Shown: piece by piece, positions 1 to 6,873 of the stretch | Layout of the letters: every line of letters begins with the position of its first letter | Numbering within the stretch: position 1 is the stretch's first letter | NCBI GenBank assembly: GCA_035762345.1 | Contig: DASTPE010000013.1 | Location: 1 to 9,376, forward strand | Length of the DNA: 9,376 nucleotides | Direction of reading: 5' to 3' | From: SCGC-AG-212-J23 sp035762345 | GTDB lineage: Bacteria; Pseudomonadota; Gammaproteobacteria; Burkholderiales; SG8-39 | Notes under the pieces: generated by a model | Seen by the model: the letters and a program-made list of their open reading frames with translations, nothing else | Database searches by the model: none | What the model was told of the DNA's origin: nothing | Made by a program: the position numbers and the translations under genes

Positions 1-1132
1 ACGACGCTTCCGGGCGGCCGGCGCCCCGGTAGGGCCCAAGCGGCGTGGTGTGGGTGAAAGTCGCCTTCGCCGCCACCAGCATCGCCGGCACCACGTAAAC
101 GTTCGGGATATTGCGCAGTCCGCAGAGCACCGGCACAACGCCGGCGTTGGTGACGTACGCCCCCACGGCGTGCAGCGCCTGGGCACGGATGGCGAGGATC
201 TTGCCGTTCTCGTCGAGCGCCATCTCGGCGCTGATCAGCTGGTCGCGGCCGTGGTTGTCGCCAAGCAGCGATTCGGTACGTGTGGCGACCCATTTCACCG
301 GCCGTCCCAGGCGCCGCGATGCCCAGAGCACGAGCCCGTCTTCCGGGTACACGTCGCCCTTCATGCCGAAGCCGCCGCCGACATCAGGCGAGATCACCCT
401 GAGCTTCGTTTCCGGGATCCTGAAAATCGCGTTGGCAAGGATCGAGCGCGCACCGTGGGGGTTCTGCGAACTCGTATGGAGCGTAAAGGAATCGTTCGCG
501 AAATCGCCGATGGCCGCGCGCGGCTCCATGGTGTTTGCCGCGATGCGGTTGTTGTAGAGCCGTAGGGAAACCGTGTGCTTCGCTTTCGCAAACGCCGCCT
601 CCGTCGCCTCCTTGTTCCCCATCATGAGCGGAAACGCGAGGTTGCCCATGGTGTTGTCGTCCCACACCTTGGGCGCGCCTTCCTTCGCCGCGTCCTCGAC
701 GCTCACCGCCGCCGGCAGCGGCTCGTAGTCGACCTCGACCGTCTCGGCGGCGATGCGCGCGAGCTCCGGCGTTTCGGCAATCACGAAGGCGATGCGATCG
801 CCGACGTAGCGTGCCTTCGCGGGCTCGAGGAGCGGCCGGAAGGTGCGATAGCCCTTCGGCCCGCCCATATCCTCGGGCATGAAGAGCGGCGGGATGCCGC
901 CCAGGCCCTCCTTCTTCGCATCCTCGCCGGTGAGCACGAGGTGCACGCCCGGAGTATCGAGAGCTTTGCTCGCGTCTATGCTCTTTATGAGTGCATGCGC
1001 ATGCGGTGACATGACCACCGCCCCATGCAGCATGTGCGGAAGCTGGATATCGTCGACGTAGCGCGAGCGACCGGTAAGGAAGCGCTGATCCTCCACGCGC
1101 CTGATAGCTTGTCCTATGCCGTAGCGGTTCAT
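1..1132 (-). CDS. Molybdenum hydroxylase (xanthine dehydrogenase/aldehyde oxidase family) large subunit, second copy, 3' end outside window
   Basis: Molybdopterin-binding catalytic subunit of a xanthine dehydrogenase/CoxL-type enzyme, which hydroxylates a heterocycle or aldehyde carbon with water as oxygen donor. The frame is open for 377 codons from the ATG at 1132 to the left edge, so the C-terminal half is missing. Residues 1-145 are the a/b hammerhead domain, with the family-typical N-terminus VEDQRFLTGRSRYVDD and RYVGD near 108. The molybdopterin domain follows: GGGFG at 252-256, KWVATRTE at 280-287 and PYRGAGRPE at 367-375. The AYRGAGR-like loop is that of generic ('form II') members. 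True aerobic CO dehydrogenases carry AYRCSFR there. The start codon overlaps the stop of the upstream paralogue as ATGA and no good Shine-Dalgarno is visible, so translation is probably coupled. The catalytic Glu lies beyond the edge. Family assignment is firm; the substrate is unknown. Confidence 0.93.
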   Translation of the reverse strand, partial: MNRYGIGQAIRRVEDQRFLTGRSRYVDDIQLPHMLHGAVVMSPHAHALIKSIDASKALDTPGVHLVLTGEDAKKEGLGGIPPLFMPEDMGGPKGYRTFRPLLEPAKARYVGDRIAFVIAETPELARIAAETVEVDYEPLPAAVSVEDAAKEGAPKVWDDNTMGNLAFPLMMGNKEATEAAFAKAKHTVSLRLYNNRIAANTMEPRAAIGDFANDSFTLHTSSQNPHGARSILANAIFRIPETKLRVISPDVGGGFGMKGDVYPEDGLVLWASRRLGRPVKWVATRTESLLGDNHGRDQLISAEMALDENGKILAIRAQALHAVGAYVTNAGVVPVLCGLRNIPNVYVVPAMLVAAKATFTHTTPLGPYRGAGRPEAS

Positions 1133-3414
1133 CGCGTCAGTTTAAGACCTTGCATTGCCGACCACACGCGGGCCGGGGAAAAAGGGAAATCCAGGCGATC
1201 GATGCCGAGCGGACGCAGAGCGTCGATGACGGCATTCGCGACCGCCGGCAGCGCGCCGGTCGTCCCAGCCTCGCCCGCGCCCTTCACGCCGAGCGGGTTA
1301 GACGGTGATGGCACCGAGTGGTCGTAAAGCTCCACCCGCGTCAGTATGTCGGACCGCGGCATCGCGTAGTCCATGAACGAACCGGTGAGGAGTTGCCCGC
1401 TCGCTTCGTCGTAGATGCAATGCTCGACGAGCGCCTGACCGAGTCCTTGAACGATGCCACCGTGCAGCTGGCCGTCGAGCAGCACATGGTTTAGCACGCG
1501 GCCGCAGTCATCGACCGCGACATAGCGCAGCACTTGCACCTCGCCCGTATCGCGGTCGATCTCGACCTCCGCCACATGCGCGCCGCCGGGAAACGCGGTT
1601 GGCGTGGGAATGCTCGCGCGCGTGTCGAGCTTCGGACCATGGCGGCGCGCCACTTCGGCGAACGTGATCGAGAGATCCGTGCCTTTGACGCGGTATTTTC
1701 CTTTTTCGAACTGCACGTCGTGCGGGCCGACCTCCAGCGCTTGCGCGGCGAGTTCCGTCCCTTTCTTGATGACCTCTTTGGCTGTGGCCGCGAGCGCACC
1801 GCCGTGCGACATCATGGTGCGGGAGCCCACCGTGCCGCCGCCGACGAGCGCAGGGCCGGAAGGATCGCTCGCTCTAAGTTCGATCTGGTTTGCGTCTAAT
1901 CCAAGAATTTCGCCGACCACTTCGGGCAACACTGTTTCATGCCCCTGTCCCGAAGGGCCGGCGAGCACATGCAGGGTCGCGTTGCCCGACTCGCCGAACT
2001 TGATCACCGCCTCTTCCTTGGGAGCCGCGCCCGCCCCCGACGGCTCGCAGAACACCGCGCAGCCGATGCCGCGCAGCTTTCCACGCGAAGCGGAGAAACG
2101 CCGTCGCTCTTCAAAGCTGTTCCAATCGGACTTTTCGAGAGCTTCATCGAGCTCGCCCGCCGGGTCGCCGCTGTCGTAGGTCGAGCCTGAAGGCGTCTTG
2201 TACGGGTAGGCGTGCCGCGGGATGAAGTTGCGCCGACGGATCTCGGCGCGATCGACGCCAAGCTCGCGCGCCGCCTCGTCGACGAGGCGCTCGACGAGGT
2301 ATGCGACGTTCGGCCGGCCGGCGCCGCGGTACGCGGTTGTGGAGGTGGTGTTGGTGAGAACGAGGAGATGCCGGCCGTAGAGCGCCGGGATGCGGTAGAC
2401 GTTGATCGCGTGCGTCGCCGGGTTGCGTGTGTTGATGAGTGGTCCGGGCTGGGAAAGGAACGCGCCCGCGTTGACGATCCATTTTGTTTTCAAGCCAAGA
2501 AAACGTCCCTCGCGATCCAGCGCGAGCTCGCCCGCGAGCCGAGCGGCCCGTCCGTGATGATCGCCCACGATCGTCTCGAAGCGTGAGCCCACCCATTTCA
2601 CCGGCTTTCCCAGCCGCTTCGCCGCGAGCATCAGCGCGCAGTACTCCGGATAGGCCTGCGAGCGGATGCCGAAGCCGCCGCCGACGTCCTGAGCGTGGAT
2701 GCGGATGCGCTCCGCGGGAGTTCCGGTGATCGCGACGAAATTCGGCAGCATCATCGCCATGCCCTGCGAGGGCGCATAGACGTCGAAGCTGCCGCTTGCC
2801 GCGTCGTACGCGGCGACGCAGGCCTTCGGCTCCATCGGCGTGCCCGAGACGCGCGTCGACGCGAGCTCGACGCGCGTGACATGCGCTGCGCGCGCGAACG
2901 CCTCGTCCGCGGCCTTCTCGTCGCCGTACTCATAGTCGAAGGCGAGGTTGCCGGGAATATCGTCGTGAAGCTGCGGTGCACCGGGCGCGAGCGCAGCTTC
3001 GGCGTCGACCACTGAGGGCAGATCGCGGTACTCGACCTCGATCGCTTCGGCCGCGTCCTGCGCCGCTGCGGGCGAAGTCGCCACTACTAGCGCGATCTCC
3101 TGTCCGACGTAGCGCACGCGCCCGCGCGCCAGGACATCGAGGTGCGGCACCCTGATCATCGCGCCGCCCCGGCCGGGATAAGTCACCATCGGCGGCGGCG
3201 TCTTGAAATCGGCCGTGTCTTCTCCCGTGAATATGGCTTTCACGCCAGGAAGAGAAAGCGCAAAGTCTTTCTCTAAGCTCAATAGTTCGGCGTGAGCGCG
3301 GTCCGAACGCAGGAAGCAGCCATAGAGCTGTCCCGGAAGGTTCCAGTCCGCGGTGTACTTTCCCTGCCCGGTGAGCAAGCGGTCGTCCTCGCGGCGACCC
3401 TTGAACTCTGTCAC
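1129..3414 (-). CDS. Molybdenum hydroxylase (xanthine dehydrogenase/aldehyde oxidase family) large subunit, complete
   Basis: Complete 761-residue molybdopterin-binding subunit, the usual length for the family (about 750-800 aa). The a/b hammerhead domain spans about residues 1-140 (N-terminus FKGRREDDRLLTGQGKYTAD). Molybdopterin domains follow: GGGFG at 245-249, KWVGSRFE at 273-280, AYRGAGRP at 361-368, GPSGQGHET at 486-494, and GVKGAGEAG at 709-717, where Glu715 matches the catalytic base of the family. The start is taken as GTG at 3414 because homology begins there and GTG overlaps the upstream stop as GTGA. The frame stays open to 3855, but that extension is antisense-like shadow sequence under the NTF2-like gene. 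The loop AYRGAGR argues against a true CO dehydrogenase. Cofactors are expected to be Mo-molybdopterin, with FeS and FAD partners encoded elsewhere. It is clearly paralogous to the next gene (shared YVG, TMEP/PMEP, GGGFG, YRGAGRP) but well diverged. The substrate cannot be read from sequence. Confidence 0.95.
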   Translation of the reverse strand: MTEFKGRREDDRLLTGQGKYTADWNLPGQLYGCFLRSDRAHAELLSLEKDFALSLPGVKAIFTGEDTADFKTPPPMVTYPGRGGAMIRVPHLDVLARGRVRYVGQEIALVVATSPAAAQDAAEAIEVEYRDLPSVVDAEAALAPGAPQLHDDIPGNLAFDYEYGDEKAADEAFARAAHVTRVELASTRVSGTPMEPKACVAAYDAASGSFDVYAPSQGMAMMLPNFVAITGTPAERIRIHAQDVGGGFGIRSQAYPEYCALMLAAKRLGKPVKWVGSRFETIVGDHHGRAARLAGELALDREGRFLGLKTKWIVNAGAFLSQPGPLINTRNPATHAINVYRIPALYGRHLLVLTNTTSTTAYRGAGRPNVAYLVERLVDEAARELGVDRAEIRRRNFIPRHAYPYKTPSGSTYDSGDPAGELDEALEKSDWNSFEERRRFSASRGKLRGIGCAVFCEPSGAGAAPKEEAVIKFGESGNATLHVLAGPSGQGHETVLPEVVGEILGLDANQIELRASDPSGPALVGGGTVGSRTMMSHGGALAATAKEVIKKGTELAAQALEVGPHDVQFEKGKYRVKGTDLSITFAEVARRHGPKLDTRASIPTPTAFPGGAHVAEVEIDRDTGEVQVLRYVAVDDCGRVLNHVLLDGQLHGGIVQGLGQALVEHCIYDEASGQLLTGSFMDYAMPRSDILTRVELYDHSVPSPSNPLGVKGAGEAGTTGALPAVANAVIDALRPLGIDRLDFPFSPARVWSAMQGLKLTR

Positions 3415-3779
3415 GCAGGCTGCGGGCAGGACTGCCAGGCGGCGAACTTCCAGCCCTGCGGAGTGCGTACCCAGGCATTCAGGAAGAGCAGCTTGAGCGA
3501 GCGCGGCTCGCCGTTGATCTCCGCCTCGATCGACGCCTTGCCGCGCACCAGCGCCACCTCGCCGAAAAAGCGCACCTGGCGCTCGCTGCAGCTCGCGCTC
3601 TTGTACTTCACCTTGCCGGACGTCATCGATTCGAGCCAGCTCGCCTTGGTATCGGTCAGCCCCGAGGAGTGCGTATAGAGCAGCTCGTCGTGCACCGTCT
3701 TTTCCAGCGCGGTAAAGTCGCGCGCCACCATCGCGGCGAAGCGCTTGTCTTCCAGTCCCAGGATTTCTTTCTCGTTCAT
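3411..3779 (-). CDS. NTF2-like / DUF4440 (SnoaL-like) small protein
   Basis: 122-residue protein of the NTF2-like superfamily in its DUF4440 form. An N-terminal helix (EKEILGLEDKRFAAMVARD) leads into DELLYTHSSG, then a curved b-sheet ending in LLFLNAWVRTPQGWKFAAWQS, the typical closing strands of this cone-shaped fold. Members are dimeric and include enzymes (ketosteroid isomerase-like), binding proteins and proteins of unknown role; the reaction here is not known. The ATG at 3779 is chosen because it overlaps the upstream gene's stop (ATGA) and is preceded, six bases away, by a perfect AAGGAGGT ribosome binding site. The gene ends in a GTGA overlap with the Mo hydroxylase gene. Its fixed place between a methyltransferase-like gene and two hydroxylases suggests an accessory or enzymatic step in the same pathway, which is inference. 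Confidence 0.88.
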   Translation of the reverse strand: MNEKEILGLEDKRFAAMVARDFTALEKTVHDELLYTHSSGLTDTKASWLESMTSGKVKYKSASCSERQVRFFGEVALVRGKASIEAEINGEPRSLKLLFLNAWVRTPQGWKFAAWQSCPQPA

Positions 3780-4804
3780 GCCCACACCTCCTTCGCGACC
3801 TCGACCACACGCTCGAGCTTGCGCCACTGCTCGGCCTCCGTGAGCCGGTTGCCATGGTGCGTGCTCGAAAATCCGCACTGCGGCGACAGGCACAGATTCT
3901 CGATCGGCACGAACCTGGCCGCCGCGGCGACCTGACGCTTAAGAAAGTCCTTGTCTTCCAGCTTGCCTGTCTTGCTCGAGACGAGCCCGAGCACGACTTT
4001 CTTCCCCTTCGGCACGAAGCGCAGCGGCTCGAAGCCGCCGGCGCGCTCGGTGTCGAATTCCATGAAAAAACCGTCGACGCCGCTCGAGAACATCTGTTCC
4101 GCGACCGGCTCGTAGCCGCCCTCGGCTACCCAAGCGCTCTTGAAGTTGCCGCGGCAGGTATGCATGGTGATGGTCATGCCCGAAGGTCTCGCTTCAACGA
4201 CCTTTCTGATGGTGCTGGCATAAGTGGCCGGCAATCCTTCCGGATCGTCGCCGTTCCGGCGGCACGCGTCGCGGATTTTCGGGTCGCAGAGGTAGGCGAA
4301 GGAGACGTCGTCGAGCTGCAGGTACGCGCAGCCGGCGTTGGCGAACGCCGCGATTGCGGAGCGGTACGCCGCGGCGGCGTCGCTCCAGAATTCCTCCATG
4401 TCTTCGTACGCAACGCCGGCCCGCCCGGCGCGAAGATGCAGCATTGACGGCGAGGGGATGGTGAACTTGGCGGTCCGGCTTGTCACCGACTTAAGGAACG
4501 CAAAATCCTCGACCATGACGGGCTTCGAATAGCGCAGCTTGCCGGTGACTTTCGGGATCGGCGGCTGCTCCTCGGTGCCGCCGAATTTCGGCCCCGGGTT
4601 CTGAGTGACCGTGACACCGTCGAGCTGAGACAGGAAATCGAGGTGCCACCATTTGCGGCTGAACTCCCCGTCGGTGATGGACTGCAGGCCGATCGCCTCC
4701 TGCTTCGCCACCACTTCGCGGATTTTCTCCTTGAGGTTCGCGGGGTTCAGCCCCAGGGGACGAAGCAGGCTGCCGACGTGGTCCGCGCGGAAGGGGGGTC
4801 TCAT
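3776..4804 (-). CDS. MetE C-terminal-domain-like (cobalamin-independent methionine synthase family) zinc methyltransferase
   Basis: 342-residue (b/a)8-barrel protein matching only the C-terminal catalytic half of cobalamin-independent methionine synthase (full MetE is about 750 aa). The N-terminus RADHVGSLLRP is typical of stand-alone members. The zinc ligand set of MetE is visible: His215 and Cys217 (HTC), Glu249 (FFMEFD) and Cys310 (SPQCGFSS). Asp165/Asp166 in QLDDVSF match the conserved substrate-binding acidic position. A zinc-activated thiol methyl transfer is therefore plausible. Without the N-terminal domain, and sitting in a catabolic operon rather than a methionine locus, it need not be the housekeeping methionine synthase. 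The donor could be another methyl compound, which is inference. The start ATG at 4804 fits the family N-terminus; the only SD-like sequence (AGAGG) directly abuts it. This is the first gene of the minus-strand operon, with an ATGA overlap to the next. It is divergent from the TctC gene across 29 bp. Confidence 0.9.
   Translation of the reverse strand: MRPPFRADHVGSLLRPLGLNPANLKEKIREVVAKQEAIGLQSITDGEFSRKWWHLDFLSQLDGVTVTQNPGPKFGGTEEQPPIPKVTGKLRYSKPVMVEDFAFLKSVTSRTAKFTIPSPSMLHLRAGRAGVAYEDMEEFWSDAAAAYRSAIAAFANAGCAYLQLDDVSFAYLCDPKIRDACRRNGDDPEGLPATYASTIRKVVEARPSGMTITMHTCRGNFKSAWVAEGGYEPVAEQMFSSGVDGFFMEFDTERAGGFEPLRFVPKGKKVVLGLVSSKTGKLEDKDFLKRQVAAAARFVPIENLCLSPQCGFSSTHHGNRLTEAEQWRKLERVVEVAKEVWA
3786..3793 (-). 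promoter_or_regulatory. Consensus Shine-Dalgarno of the NTF2-like gene, inside the upstream coding sequence
   Basis: AAGGAGGT on the minus strand is fully complementary to the 16S rRNA tail (ACCTCCTT) and lies six bases before the ATG at 3779. It is embedded in the last codons (Lys-Glu-Val) of the methyltransferase-like gene. It settles the start of the NTF2-like gene and suggests high, partly independent translation. The two hydroxylase genes downstream lack any comparable site. Confidence 0.8.
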
Positions 4805-4833
4805 CCTCTGGCGGCGATGCTACCATCGCGCGC

Positions 4834-5784
4834 ATGTGGCGCGCGGTGCTCCTCGCCTGTTGCCTGGGTGTTTCGCAGCCCGACGCGGCGCAGGAAGGCA
4901 CCATCCGCATCGTGCTCGGCTTCCCCGCCGGCGCGTCGAGCGATCTTCTTACACGCCTGCTCGCGGACCAGATGCGCACGGCGCTCGGCCAGGCCGTGAT
5001 CGTCGAGAACCGAACCGGCGCGGGCGGCCAGATCGCGAACGAGGCAGTGAAGAGCGCCGCGCCAGATGGCCAGACGCTCCTCATGACCCCGGTCGCGACG
5101 ATGTCCATCTATCCGCACTCGTATGCCAAGCTGCGCTACGACCCGTTCAGCGACTTCGAGCCGGTCGCGCACCTGGCAAACTTTCAGCTCGCGCTCGGCG
5201 TCAGCGCGAAGCTGCAGGCGACCACCCTCGCCGATTACGTCTCGTTGGTGAAGAAGGACCCGAACGCGGGCTACTACGCCTCGGCCGCGGCGGGGAGCAT
5301 CCCGCACTTCTTCGGCGTGATGTTCGCGCGCGCCGCGGACATCACGATGACCCACGTGCCCTACAAAGGAACCGCGCAGGTTTTGCAGGCGCTCGCAGCA
5401 GGAGAGATAGCCGCTGCGACCACGCTCGCGGCGGACATCGGCGCCCTCGCCCGCGCCGGCAGAGCGCGCATCCTCGCCACGACGGGTGCGAAGCGCTCGC
5501 CCGCGTTTCCCGATGTGCCGACGTTCCGCGAAGCGGGCTACGAGATCGAGGGCACCGGCTGGTACGGCCTCTTCGCGCCCGCCGCCACCCCCGGCGCGAT
5601 CGTGGCGCGCCTTTCCGCGGCGGCGGTCGATGCGATGCACGCGGCGACCGTGCGCAGCCGGCTCGAGAGCCTCGGCGTCGAGCCGACCGGCCTCGGTCCA
5701 CGCGAGCTCGCCTCTATCATGAAGCGCGACTACGACCACTGGGGCCCGGTGATCAAGGCGTCGGGCTTCAAGGCAGAAAACTGA
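4834..5784 (+). CDS. TctC/Bug-family tripartite tricarboxylate transporter substrate-binding protein
   Basis: 316-residue periplasmic solute-binding protein of the Bug (TctC) family, close to the normal length (about 320 aa). A short signal peptide covers roughly residues 1-20: Arg3, a hydrophobic stretch AVLLACCLGVS, and probable cleavage near DAAQ. Hallmarks are IVLGFPAGASSD at 26-37 (ligand-loop region), VENRTGAGG at 57-65, DPFSDFEPV at 103-111, HVPYKGT at 174-180 and FPDVPTFREAGY at 225-236. Such proteins bind carboxylates or other small polar ligands and may work with TctAB membrane subunits; none are in the window, so this is likely an orphan Bug protein. The ATG at 4834 lacks a visible Shine-Dalgarno, but no in-frame start occurs just upstream and the signal peptide begins there. 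The stop overlaps the start of the next gene, so the two form an operon. The ligand is unknown. Confidence 0.93.
   Translation: MWRAVLLACCLGVSQPDAAQEGTIRIVLGFPAGASSDLLTRLLADQMRTALGQAVIVENRTGAGGQIANEAVKSAAPDGQTLLMTPVATMSIYPHSYAKLRYDPFSDFEPVAHLANFQLALGVSAKLQATTLADYVSLVKKDPNAGYYASAAAGSIPHFFGVMFARAADITMTHVPYKGTAQVLQALAAGEIAAATTLAADIGALARAGRARILATTGAKRSPAFPDVPTFREAGYEIEGTGWYGLFAPAATPGAIVARLSAAAVDAMHAATVRSRLESLGVEPTGLGPRELASIMKRDYDHWGPVIKASGFKAEN
5770..5773 (+). promoter_or_regulatory. Shine-Dalgarno-like AAGG supporting a CTG start
   Basis: AAGG ends seven bases before CTG 5781, a normal spacing. It lies within the last codons of the TctC gene and supports initiation of the dehydrogenase at the CTG, since no ATG or GTG occurs near the expected N-terminus. 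It is short, and the support is modest. Confidence 0.4.
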
Positions 5785-6689
5785 ACATCCTCTTCGCCTC
5801 GCAGACCGAAGACCCGGCGGTCTGGCTGCCGCGTTTGCGCCATGCGCTGCCCGACGATCGTTTTTTCAGCGATCCTGTACCGGGCACCGATGTCGCGCTG
5901 GTCGCGACTCCGCCGCCGGGCACCTTCCAGCCGCTCAAGCGCCTCAAGCTCGTGCAGTCGCTGTGGATGGGAGTGGAGCGGCTGCTGGCGGATCCCGCGT
6001 TTCCGAAGGGCGTGCCGCTCGCGCGCCTGGTGGACCCGGGCATGGTGGCGGCGATGTCCGAGACGGTGCTCGCGCACGTCCTCGACTGGCACCATCACCA
6101 CTATGTGTACCGCGTGCAGCAGCAGGCGCGACGCTGGCACCGCCTCAATCAGTACCTCGCCTCCGACCGCAGCGTCGGGCTGCTCGGCCTGGGCGAGCTC
6201 GGCAGCGACGTCGCGCACAAGCTCGCCGCGCTCGGCTTCAACGTCGTCGGATGGACCCGCCGGCCGAAGGAGCTCGCCGGCGTCACCTGCCTCACTGACC
6301 TCGATGCGCTGCTCGAGCGAAGCGACGTCGTCGTCTGCCTGCTGCCGCTTACCGCGCACACGCAGGGGATCCTGAACTTCAGAACGCTGCGCAAGATCAA
6401 GCTCGGCGGCGCCGTGATCAACGTCGCGCGCGGCGGCCACCTCGTCGCCGAAGATCTGATCAAGGTGCTCGACTCGGGCCATCTTGCCCACGCCTACCTC
6501 GACGTATTCGAGCACGAGCCGCTCCCGCCCGAGCACCCGCTGTGGCGCCATCCCGCGATCACGATCACGCCGCACACTGCCGCGCTCACCGAGCCGCGCA
6601 CCGCGATCCCGCAGATCGTCGAGAACGTCGAGCGCCTGCGCCGCGGCCAACCGCCGCTCAACCTGGTCGACATCGACGCCGGGTACTGA
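5781..6689 (+). CDS. GhrA-type D-2-hydroxyacid dehydrogenase (glyoxylate/hydroxypyruvate reductase A family)
   Basis: 302-residue NAD(P)-dependent 2-hydroxyacid dehydrogenase, close to E. coli GhrA in length and layout. The N-terminus NILFAS aligns with GhrA's MDIIFY, so initiation is placed at CTG 5781, overlapping the TctC stop as CTGA. The next in-frame Met is at about residue 63, inside conserved sequence. The Rossmann motif GLGELG is at 136-141. Catalytic residues seen are Arg217 (NVARGG), Glu246 (DVFEHEPLPPEHPLW) and His265 (TPHTAAL). The C-terminus ends in a GY like GhrA. It would reduce glyoxylate, hydroxypyruvate or a related 2-oxoacid to the D-hydroxyacid in the cytoplasm. The exact substrate and the NADPH preference are not resolved: Trp158-Thr159-Arg160-Arg161 follows the second strand, and the arginines are compatible with NADPH. 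It is cotranscribed with the TctC gene, suggesting that the ligand or a product of it is an organic acid. Confidence 0.92.
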   Translation: MNILFASQTEDPAVWLPRLRHALPDDRFFSDPVPGTDVALVATPPPGTFQPLKRLKLVQSLWMGVERLLADPAFPKGVPLARLVDPGMVAAMSETVLAHVLDWHHHHYVYRVQQQARRWHRLNQYLASDRSVGLLGLGELGSDVAHKLAALGFNVVGWTRRPKELAGVTCLTDLDALLERSDVVVCLLPLTAHTQGILNFRTLRKIKLGGAVINVARGGHLVAEDLIKVLDSGHLAHAYLDVFEHEPLPPEHPLWRHPAITITPHTAALTEPRTAIPQIVENVERLRRGQPPLNLVDIDAGY

Positions 6690-6873
6690 AATCGGGGTCT
6701 GACGCGGTCTGACCCGGGTTTCCAAGACCGAGGGCTGGACTGCCTCGCTGGAGAAGCTTCGGGTTTTCCTTTCGGCTTAAGCGTCAGGGCCTTACGGCGA
6801 TTGTCGAATTCCGCGCAGCCGGCGCGACTATTGCTTGAGGCGCTTCCACTGAAATCCTGGCCGAGGAGGACAC
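6690..6873 (+). other. Intergenic spacer between the dehydrogenase and the VOC cluster
   Basis: A 184-bp stretch with no convincing gene. It starts with a short tandem repeat (listed separately). It contains a possible poor -35-like TTGTCG at 6801, and ends in the strong ribosome binding site GAGGAGGA (6863-6870) of the VOC gene. No hairpin followed by a T-run was found, so no terminator is called. A promoter for the small-protein cluster is expected here but cannot be placed with confidence. Confidence 0.5.
6695..6715. repeat. Short tandem/inverted repeat GGTCTGAC
   Basis: GGTCTGAC occurs at 6696-6703 and again at 6706-6713, a 10-bp period. The pair is bracketed by GGGTC (6695-6699) and GACCC (6711-6715), which are reverse complements. 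It lies six nucleotides after the stop of the dehydrogenase. It resembles a degenerate copy of the GGGGTC(A/T)GACCCC-type intergenic palindromes I associate with some betaproteobacterial genomes; that link is from memory and not checked. Confidence 0.45.

Noticed and set aside
50..1061. Plus-strand frames 50-565, 111-557, 575-1009 and 879-1061
   Set aside because: They are antisense to the partial Mo hydroxylase, which reads open on the minus strand from 1132 to position 1 with clear conserved motifs.
1129..3414. Aerobic CO dehydrogenase large subunit (CoxL)
   Set aside because: The active-site loop reads AYRGAGR instead of the AYRCSFR expected for true CO dehydrogenase, so only the broader family name is used.
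3415..3855. 147-codon N-terminal extension of the complete Mo hydroxylase frame, starting at ATG 3855
   Set aside because: It is Arg/Ala-rich shadow sequence under the NTF2-like and methyltransferase genes. Family homology begins at GTG 3414, which forms a GTGA overlap.
3780..3893. Longer start for the NTF2-like protein at ATG 3893
   Set aside because: It would add 38 residues with no family match and a long overlap. ATG 3779 has a perfect ribosome binding site.
4834..4866. Lipoprotein signal (LLAC at residues 6-9) in the TctC protein
   Set aside because: The cysteine is too close to the N-terminus for a lipobox, and the stretch fits an ordinary Sec signal peptide ending near residue 20.
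4653..5780. Open plus-strand frame continuous with the dehydrogenase (678 codons in all)
   Set aside because: Before 5781 it runs antisense to the methyltransferase gene and out of frame through the TctC gene, with a typical high-GC shadow composition. Only the last 302 codons are real.
4801..6725. Two long minus-strand frames (4801-5739 and 5730-6725) opposite TctC and the dehydrogenase
   Set aside because: They are rich in Arg, Glu and His with no domain pattern. They are antisense shadows of well-supported genes.
6740..6785. Possible terminator hairpin around GAAGCTTC and the T-rich stretch that follows
   Set aside because: GAAGCTTC is a short palindrome without a usable loop, and no stable stem precedes a T-run, so no terminator was called.
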